From the NCBI GenBank assembly GCA_013140985.1, contig JABFRU010000006.1, positions 1-40,250 on the forward strand: a stretch of DNA of 40,250 bases, read 5' to 3'. The notes below the pieces were generated by a model. That model saw only the letters and a program-made list of their open reading frames with translations, did not search any database and was not told where the DNA came from. Each line of letters begins with the position of its first letter. Position 1 is the first letter of the stretch. The DNA comes from Chitinophagaceae bacterium. Lineage in GTDB: Bacteria > Bacteroidota > Bacteroidia > Chitinophagales > Chitinophagaceae. Shown piece after piece: positions 34,297-40,250 of the stretch. A program made the position numbers and the translations under genes.

Positions 34297-36801
34297 ATGC
34301 AAAATCCCCTGCTGAAAAAATTACTCCCGCATATCATCGCCATTGTCGTATTTATCATTGTTGCAGCACTGTTCTGCAAACCGGCATTGGAAGGAAATGT
34401 GCTGAACCAGGATGACATTACTAAATGGAAGGGGATCGCACAAAATTCTTTTGATTACAAAGAAAAAAACGGCCACTTTCCTTTGTGGAATCCTAATCTT
34501 TTCAGCGGCATGCCCAATTACCAGATCGCTATGGAAGGTAAGGGTGTATTGCCCAACATGATGAAAATATTATCATTGGGTCTGCCCAAACCACTTAATT
34601 TCTTTTTCCTTGCCTGTATTGGTTTTTATATTCTTTGTCTTGCATTGCGGGCCAGGCCTGTCATTGCCATGTTAGGCGGACTGGCTTATGCTTTTTCTAC
34701 TTACAATGCTGTAGTGATCAGTGCAGGTCATGATACACAGATGTTCGCTACGGCTTTCATGCCCTTATTATTAGCAGGCCTCATACTCACATTCGAAAAA
34801 AAGTACTGGCTGGGTCTTGCTGTCACTACACTCGCCGCTTATTTGCAAATAGCATCGAACCACATACAGATCACTTATTATTTTTTCCTGGTAGCAGCAG
34901 CCGTAACACTGGCTTATCTCGTAATATGGATACGTAAAAAAGAATGGAAACATATTATAATAGCAGGAGGCATTACAGCAGTTGCCGGTATTGTTGGACT
35001 CGCCGGCAGCGCCATGACGTTGATGACAACGGCAGAATATACAAAATATACTATGCGTGGTGGAAAAAGTATAGACACACAAAAAGATACCGTTACAGCA
35101 GCCAATACTTCCGGGCTTGATACTGCCTATGCATTTGAATATAGTCTCGGCAAAGCAGAATCTTTCACTTTGCTTATGCCCAATGCATTTGGTGGAGGTA
35201 ATCAAAACAGGTTGGATGAGAATTCAAAGCTTGCAAAAAAATTAATAAGTCGTGGAGCTAATGAAGGTGATGCGTCAGGTGTAGCTCAACAAATATCAAA
35301 ATACTGGGGTGCCCTTCCATATACAGCCGGGCCTGCCTACCTTGGAGTATTTATTTTTATCCTGGGTTTAATTGGGTTTGTTATTGTCAAAACCCCGTTG
35401 CGATGGGGTCTTCTTGCTGTTACGTTGCTTGGCGTTATTCTTTCATGGGGTAAACATTTCGCCGGCTTTAATACTTTTCTTTTCGAGAACCTGCCATTAT
35501 ATAATAAATTCCGGGCACCGTCCATGGCACAGGTGATCCCGCAATTGACCATTACCATCGTAGCTATACTTGCATTACAACATTTATTGTATAATGAAAA
35601 AAGCAAGGAATTACTAAAGACAAATTTTAAAAAGATATTGTACGTTACCGGGGGCTTGTTCGCTGTGCTGGGTATCATGTATATGATGATGGACTATAAC
35701 CTTCCTACAGATGGTTATATTTCATCCGGCGTAGCTCAAATGTTCAAGAATGAAGATATGGGCCGTGCTGCCCTTGCGGGAATAAAAGCGGATCGCCAGG
35801 CAATGTTTGGCGGGCAATTATTAAGGGCCCTTTTGTTTGCCCTTATACTCATTGGTCTTCTCTATTTCTATATGAAAGATAAGATCAAAGCACTGGTAGT
35901 GGCTATTGTTGTTTTAGTAATCGGCGCTGCAGAATTATTGCTTGTAAGCAAACAATATCTTCCTGACGAAAATTATGTAGCGGCTGATGACCTGCAATCA
36001 CAGCATTTCAATCCAACACAAGCAGAACAAATCATACTCAAGGACAAGGATCCGCATTTCAGGGTGTTTAACAGCGGTGCAAACCCTGTGTTCGATGCAA
36101 GAACATCTTCTTTCTTTAAAAGTATCAGTGGTTATCATCCCGCCCGTTTAAGAATCTACCAGGATGTGCTGGATAAGTATTTATCAGGCGGAAATATCAA
36201 CCCGTCTGTATTAAATATGCTGAATACAAAATATTTTCTTGTATATGATCAGCAAACCAGGGCTGAATCAGTGATACCAAACCCCGAAGCTTATGGTAAC
36301 TGCTGGTTTGCTAAATCGGTAAAGGTTGCAGCTGACCCTGTGCAGGAATTCCTTGCTCTCAACAGCAATAACCTTAAAGACACAGTGGTAGTTGATAAAG
36401 ACTGTAAGGCGGGCCCGATAAGTGCGGATTCTTCTGCTTCGATCACTATGACAAAATTTGATAATGACGCCATAGAGTACGAATCGAATGCAAATAGTCC
36501 GCAGTTTGCTGTGTTCAGTGAAGTATATTATCCCAAAGGATGGAACGCTTATATTGACAGCAAACGAACCGGCTATTGTAAAGTGAATTATTTGCTGAGG
36601 GGGCTTTCTGTTCCGGCAGGAAAACATACTATAAAATTTGTTTTTGAGCCAGCCTCAGTAAAGAAAGGCCGATCCATTATGTTCATAGCATCTATACTTA
36701 TCGCCATCCTATTCGTTGGTGGTTTGTTCATGGCATGGAGAGAATACCAGCAGCTTAGGAAAAAGCAACCCGGCGGTCCTTATGGAAATGATGTGGCATG
36801 A
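34297..36801 (+). CDS. YfhO-family membrane protein
   Basis: 834 residues with about a dozen transmembrane segments in the first 530, then a soluble domain (residues 560-790) and a last segment near the C-terminus. The start PHIIAIVVFIIVAALFCKPAL and FPLWNPNLFSGMPNYQ are typical of Bacteroidota YfhO proteins, which are GT-C-like and linked to cell-wall or glycan glycosylation. The ATGA overlap with the next gene couples it to a glycosyltransferase, consistent with a role in glycan assembly. Confidence 0.9.
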   Translation: MQNPLLKKLLPHIIAIVVFIIVAALFCKPALEGNVLNQDDITKWKGIAQNSFDYKEKNGHFPLWNPNLFSGMPNYQIAMEGKGVLPNMMKILSLGLPKPLNFFFLACIGFYILCLALRARPVIAMLGGLAYAFSTYNAVVISAGHDTQMFATAFMPLLLAGLILTFEKKYWLGLAVTTLAAYLQIASNHIQITYYFFLVAAAVTLAYLVIWIRKKEWKHIIIAGGITAVAGIVGLAGSAMTLMTTAEYTKYTMRGGKSIDTQKDTVTAANTSGLDTAYAFEYSLGKAESFTLLMPNAFGGGNQNRLDENSKLAKKLISRGANEGDASGVAQQISKYWGALPYTAGPAYLGVFIFILGLIGFVIVKTPLRWGLLAVTLLGVILSWGKHFAGFNTFLFENLPLYNKFRAPSMAQVIPQLTITIVAILALQHLLYNEKSKELLKTNFKKILYVTGGLFAVLGIMYMMMDYNLPTDGYISSGVAQMFKNEDMGRAALAGIKADRQAMFGGQLLRALLFALILIGLLYFYMKDKIKALVVAIVVLVIGAAELLLVSKQYLPDENYVAADDLQSQHFNPTQAEQIILKDKDPHFRVFNSGANPVFDARTSSFFKSISGYHPARLRIYQDVLDKYLSGGNINPSVLNMLNTKYFLVYDQQTRAESVIPNPEAYGNCWFAKSVKVAADPVQEFLALNSNNLKDTVVVDKDCKAGPISADSSASITMTKFDNDAIEYESNANSPQFAVFSEVYYPKGWNAYIDSKRTGYCKVNYLLRGLSVPAGKHTIKFVFEPASVKKGRSIMFIASILIAILFVGGLFMAWREYQQLRKKQPGGPYGNDVA

Positions 36802-37907
36802 AGAAAGTTCTTGCAATAGCCCCTTACTCCTATTTGCCTTATTTTTCAGGAGGACAGAAATTCATTGCAAAATTTTATGAATACCTCGGTCGTGAGGTTG
36901 ACCTTACCGTTATTTCTGTTGCCAATAATGATGCGGCGCTTGCCACTTACAAGATCATTCCATTACTCAAAGCAGGTTTTTCCAGGTATTATGACCTAAG
37001 TCTAACAGCTAAACTCGCAGAGCTTATCAATAAAGAAAAATATGATGCGATCATTTGGGAGCATCCTTATTATGGATGGCTGGCTAAAAAAATAAAAAAA
37101 AGAACGGGAATAAAAACTATTATTCACACACATAATATCGAATACCAGCGTTTTCGCAGTGTAGGAAAATGGTGGTGGCCCGTCTTAAGGACTTACGAAA
37201 GAAAATGTTTACAAAGAGCCGATGGCATTCTTTTTATAACACCTGAGGACAGGGACTTTGCTGTATCAAAATGGAATATCAAAAAAGAAAACACCATCAT
37301 CGTTCCCTTTGGTGTTGATATTGACCACTATCCCCCTGATAAAATGGAGAGTAAGAATGCTATTTGCCAAAAGCATGGGATCGGGGATGATGAAAAGATA
37401 ATTCTGTTCAACGGCTTGCTTAATTACAAACCGAATCTTGATGCGATCAATATCATACTGAAAGAAATAAATCCCCGTCTTCTGCGGCAAGATATAAAAT
37501 TCAAGATCATTATCTGCGGTAAAGGATTGCCCCAGGAATTGAGTGAGTTAAAAGAATATGCCGGTAAAAATATCATCTATGCCGGTTTTGTTGATGACAT
37601 TGAAACCTATTTTAAAGCAGCGGATGTTTTTTTGAATCCTGTTCAAAGCGGTGGTGGCATCAAAACAAAAATGGTGGAAGCTATCGCATTCAACGCAACA
37701 GTAGTTTCAACACAAGCAGGCGCTGCTGGTATGGACAGGAATATTAGCGGCCCCAAACTCGTTGTAGTAAACGATAATGATTGGTCAGCTTTTGTTGAGG
37801 AAATACTAAGAGTCGCCAAAGAACCATCGCAACCCACACCGACGGCTTACTATAAAGAGTATGGATGGACGAATATCATTGATAGATTAATGACAACTAT
37901 TTTATAA
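36798..37907 (+). CDS. Glycosyltransferase, GT4-like
   Basis: 369 residues, GT-B fold. The N-terminal half starts with VLAIAPYSYLPYFSGGQ, and the C-terminal donor-binding half contains IILFNGLLNYKPNLDA, IIYAGFVDDIETYFKAADVFLNP and GGGIKTKMVEAIA (the glycine-rich E-x7-E type region). It overlaps the YfhO gene by 4 nt. Sugar and acceptor unknown. A heptamer array follows within 7 bp of its stop. Confidence 0.9.
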   Translation: MKKVLAIAPYSYLPYFSGGQKFIAKFYEYLGREVDLTVISVANNDAALATYKIIPLLKAGFSRYYDLSLTAKLAELINKEKYDAIIWEHPYYGWLAKKIKKRTGIKTIIHTHNIEYQRFRSVGKWWWPVLRTYERKCLQRADGILFITPEDRDFAVSKWNIKKENTIIVPFGVDIDHYPPDKMESKNAICQKHGIGDDEKIILFNGLLNYKPNLDAINIILKEINPRLLRQDIKFKIIICGKGLPQELSELKEYAGKNIIYAGFVDDIETYFKAADVFLNPVQSGGGIKTKMVEAIAFNATVVSTQAGAAGMDRNISGPKLVVVNDNDWSAFVEEILRVAKEPSQPTPTAYYKEYGWTNIIDRLMTTIL

Positions 37908-37913
37908 CAGGTT

Positions 37914-37948
37914 TCCCTACTCGCTACTCGCTACTCCCTACTCACCCT
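37914..37948. repeat. Heptamer repeat array E
   Basis: TCCCTAC, TCGCTAC, TCGCTAC, TCCCTAC and TCACCCT, five heptamers filling the gap between the convergent glycosyltransferase genes. Confidence 0.8.
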
Positions 37949-37954
37949 AAGCAC

Positions 37955-38836
37955 TCACCTGATCAGTTTTCCTGTCAGCTTATAATAGATCTTTTTTATT
38001 ACATTTCTCGAACCTTCCTTGAATACATAGATCATTTTGAAAATAAAATAATACATCCCTTTCCCTTGCCTTAGTTTCATTATTTCCAGTTCATGCTTCA
38101 TCATTGTTTTTCGTAATGACAATTGTTTTGACAGATCGGTACTGCCACTGTTGATATGAATGATCGTCGTATCTGCATAAAAAAATATTTTATAGCCTGA
38201 ATTCTTTACCTGCTCACACCACAATTGATCTTCTCCATACATAAAGAAACGGCTATCCAGTTTTTTCCCTGGAAATAGTTCCAGTATTTTTTTAGGAAAA
38301 AGAAAAAAAGCGCCATTCACCCAATCACATTCCATAGTCTCATCGTGGCGGAAATATTTACCCAGCATTCGCTTTGCCCTTTTTTTATACGGCATCAGCC
38401 ATGGAATAAAACGAAACAGGTCGAGCAATTCCCAGCTTATTGATCTGAAGCGGCGGGCTGTGTATTGAATATTTCCATTGGGATAGGTCATGCGGCAACC
38501 CAGTACACCCAGACCGGGCTGTTGTTGCATTTGCAGTACACTTTTACTTATACAATCTTCTTTTAATTCGGTATCGCTGTTCAATAAAAGAATATGGTCT
38601 CCTGCAGAATTTTCGATCCCCAAGTTATTGCCGTATGAAAAACCGCCATTTTCCTTACTCTTTACCAGTTTTATACCCGGGAACTCTTTTAGAAATTCAC
38701 CCGCATCACATTCTGTGGATGCATTGTCCACCAAAATGATCTCGTACTCCACCCCGACCGAATACCTGTTGACGGAGCGGATACAATTACTGGTTAGAGT
38801 AAAAGTGTTATAATTAATGATGATAATGGAGACCAT
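37955..38836 (-). CDS. Glycosyltransferase family 2 (rhamnosyltransferase-like)
   Basis: 293 residues, GT-A fold. The start SIIIINYNTF, LVDNAST, ENGGFSYGNNLGI and LLLNSDTEL (the D-x-D-type metal site as SDT) are those of the WbbL-like branch. The acceptor-side motif is FFMYGEDQLWCEQ (conserved E-D). It starts 18 bp after the upstream glycosyltransferase gene, so both are one operon. It is convergent with the GT4 gene across array E. Confidence 0.9.
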   Translation of the reverse strand: MVSIIIINYNTFTLTSNCIRSVNRYSVGVEYEIILVDNASTECDAGEFLKEFPGIKLVKSKENGGFSYGNNLGIENSAGDHILLLNSDTELKEDCISKSVLQMQQQPGLGVLGCRMTYPNGNIQYTARRFRSISWELLDLFRFIPWLMPYKKRAKRMLGKYFRHDETMECDWVNGAFFLFPKKILELFPGKKLDSRFFMYGEDQLWCEQVKNSGYKIFFYADTTIIHINSGSTDLSKQLSLRKTMMKHELEIMKLRQGKGMYYFIFKMIYVFKEGSRNVIKKIYYKLTGKLIR

Positions 38837-38854
38837 GCGTTATCGAAAGCTTTC

Positions 38855-39862
38855 TTATTTCCTGATGACCGGCTTTGCGTATATCTTTTTAAAAGTAAGA
38901 AAAAAGAATCTTGTCACAGGATTACTATCGATCCATTTTGCAAGGCGGATGCTAAATACACTCTCCGGTTTAAATGTTGATCCAATACCAAGCCGTTCAG
39001 CATAAGCTTTGAAATTGGCAATTGTCTTTTTAACGGTAAGTCCCTGTCTTTTTTTTATCGGGGTCCTCAGTAACCGATGGCAAAATCCCCGGCAATAGAA
39101 AAATAAGAATACCGGTCCACCCTGGCGTATTCTTTCAGCAAATTCAGTTCGCTCCTCTTTTAGCGATACAAGATACTTGATGAAACGGTCAAAAGCCCTG
39201 TGGTATCTTTCATCCGCCGATGATTTTGTTGTGCTGGCATGGATCCGGAAGGCGAAACAATTTTCCTTTGCCACAGCCATGTAATTCTTTTTGGCAAGAT
39301 TGATCCACAATTCAAAATCGGCAAATAGAAGATTAGGATACATGGGAATGCCGCCGATCGCATCATAATCCTTTGCCCGCATGATGAAACCTGTTCCCAT
39401 CAGGTCGATTGTATTCTCGAGGTATTTGGTAAGAAAGGCACCAGGCATTTCTTTTTCATCCATGGGAACACAATCACGGATCTTATTCCCATCCACATCA
39501 ATATAACTAAAATGGGTAAGGTACAGGCTTGCATCCGGGTGCTTATCGATCAGGTTATTCATGACCTTTAAATAGTCCGGCTGCAGGATATCGTCGTGCC
39601 CGATCAATGTGATGAATTCGTTCTTTGGAACTGTGGTTACACGATGCCAGTTATCTTCTATCGAAAGAGGTTCAGATGAAAGAAAACTCTTTACTCGCTC
39701 ATCTTTTATTGTAGCTATCCATTCTGTAGTTCCGTCTGTGCTTTTATTATCGAGAATGAGCAGGTTGAAGTCGGTATAGGTTTGAGACAATATACTTTTT
39801 ACACAAAGCTTTATGTGCTCCCCCCCGTTTCTCGCCGGTAATATGATACTGAATTTGGCCAA
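38855..39862 (-). CDS. Glycosyltransferase family 2
   Basis: 335 residues, GT-A fold. Motifs SIILPARNGGEHI, LILDNKSTDGT and LIGHDDILQPDYL (the D-D metal-binding turn), then GTGFIMRAKDYDAIGG and FADFELWINLA. The C-terminal ~100 residues are basic. It lies between two other glycan genes (gaps of 8 and 18 bp). Acceptor unknown. Confidence 0.9.
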   Translation of the reverse strand: MAKFSIILPARNGGEHIKLCVKSILSQTYTDFNLLILDNKSTDGTTEWIATIKDERVKSFLSSEPLSIEDNWHRVTTVPKNEFITLIGHDDILQPDYLKVMNNLIDKHPDASLYLTHFSYIDVDGNKIRDCVPMDEKEMPGAFLTKYLENTIDLMGTGFIMRAKDYDAIGGIPMYPNLLFADFELWINLAKKNYMAVAKENCFAFRIHASTTKSSADERYHRAFDRFIKYLVSLKEERTEFAERIRQGGPVFLFFYCRGFCHRLLRTPIKKRQGLTVKKTIANFKAYAERLGIGSTFKPESVFSIRLAKWIDSNPVTRFFFLTFKKIYAKPVIRK

Positions 39863-39870
39863 GTTGTTGT

Positions 39871-40250
39871 TTACTTTGAAGATAAACTTCTTTTTACCCT
39901 TACAAGAAAGTCATGAATACCCGGGAATCTTTTCTTCAGGTAATATTTGGTCTTATATCTTTTCAGGTAACTTATTTTAAAGATCTTTTTTTCCGCTTCC
40001 CTGAAACTCTCGTCCGTTGTCTTTGTTTTTTTATAGTACATATGCAGGAAACTCATATGAGACACTATCCATAATCCGACAAAACGCAGCATCGTTTTTT
40101 TAATGTCAGGCCATTCAGGAAGATGAGAAGCTTTGCTTTCGATGAAAAGAGGAAAGTTCTCCGCTGCTGTTACTATTTCTGCATTTTGGTTCCTGCCGAA
40201 ATTCGCATCATGCAATGTTTGGGAACCCAGCGCCCTGTTGATGATCACAC
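39871..40250 (-). CDS. Glycosyltransferase-like protein, C-terminal part only
   Basis: About 126 codons are in the window; the frame is open to the right edge, so the N-terminus lies outside. A GTG at 40248 could be taken as a start but is more likely internal. The fragment reads GSQTLHDANFGRNQN, then a helical basic tail with KYKTKYYLKKRF. The context (8 bp before a glycosyltransferase gene) and the basic tail suggest another glycosyltransferase or sulfotransferase-like enzyme; the fragment is too short to say. Confidence 0.55.
   Translation of the reverse strand, partial: VIINRALGSQTLHDANFGRNQNAEIVTAAENFPLFIESKASHLPEWPDIKKTMLRFVGLWIVSHMSFLHMYYKKTKTTDESFREAEKKIFKISYLKRYKTKYYLKKRFPGIHDFLVRVKRSLSSK

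Overview
The window looks like a chromosomal segment of a Bacteroidota bacterium, most likely Chitinophagaceae or close to it. The basis is moderate-to-low GC, starts without consistent Shine-Dalgarno sequences, a YfhO-family membrane protein next to glycosyltransferases, a Bacteroidetes-type tyrosine integrase, and a small protein of the type common in that phylum. This is inference from gene content, not a database match.

Left backbone (1-6.2 kb). A minus-strand mutagenesis cassette holds dnaE (alpha subunit with a decayed PHP domain) overlapping a Y-family polymerase gene that runs off the left edge. Two 13-bp near-palindromes lie directly upstream and look like an operator. A DUF5675-like protein and a secreted PHP-domain protein follow.

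Genomic island (about 6.2-28.7 kb). This AT-richer block ends at a tRNA-Cys gene with an integrase next to it. It carries three candidate defence modules. Module 1 (minus, 7.1-14.4 kb) is a nitrilase-fold protein overlapping a Rad50/SMC-like ATPase gene, then a DUF4238 protein and an unrecognised protein. Module 2 (plus, 15.1-17.5 kb) is an overlapping pair of a HEPN-motif protein and a PD-(D/E)XK nuclease. Module 3 (minus, 18.3-27.1 kb) is a tight four-gene run: a coiled-coil RmuC-like nuclease, an M48 metallopeptidase, a 1798-residue kinase-like/DUF4011/SF1 helicase/Vsr-like/WGR protein, and a second HEPN-motif protein. Modules 1 to 3 are the best candidates here for an undescribed system. 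Module 3 resembles the single-gene DUF4011-helicase-Vsr (Hhe-like) defence proteins but adds a protease, a second nuclease and a HEPN partner.

Right backbone (28.7-40.25 kb). This holds ordinary genes: nucleoside phosphorylase, dapF, a DinB-fold protein, CorA, a Nudix hydrolase, a queuosine-precursor transporter, YfhO, and four glycosyltransferase or glycan-related genes, the last cut by the right edge. The intergenic gaps here carry a family of heptanucleotide tandem repeats (consensus TNNCTAC), one array being 14 heptamers long. A four-helix-bundle (S23-type) pseudogene with two in-frame stops sits between two inverted copies of this repeat.
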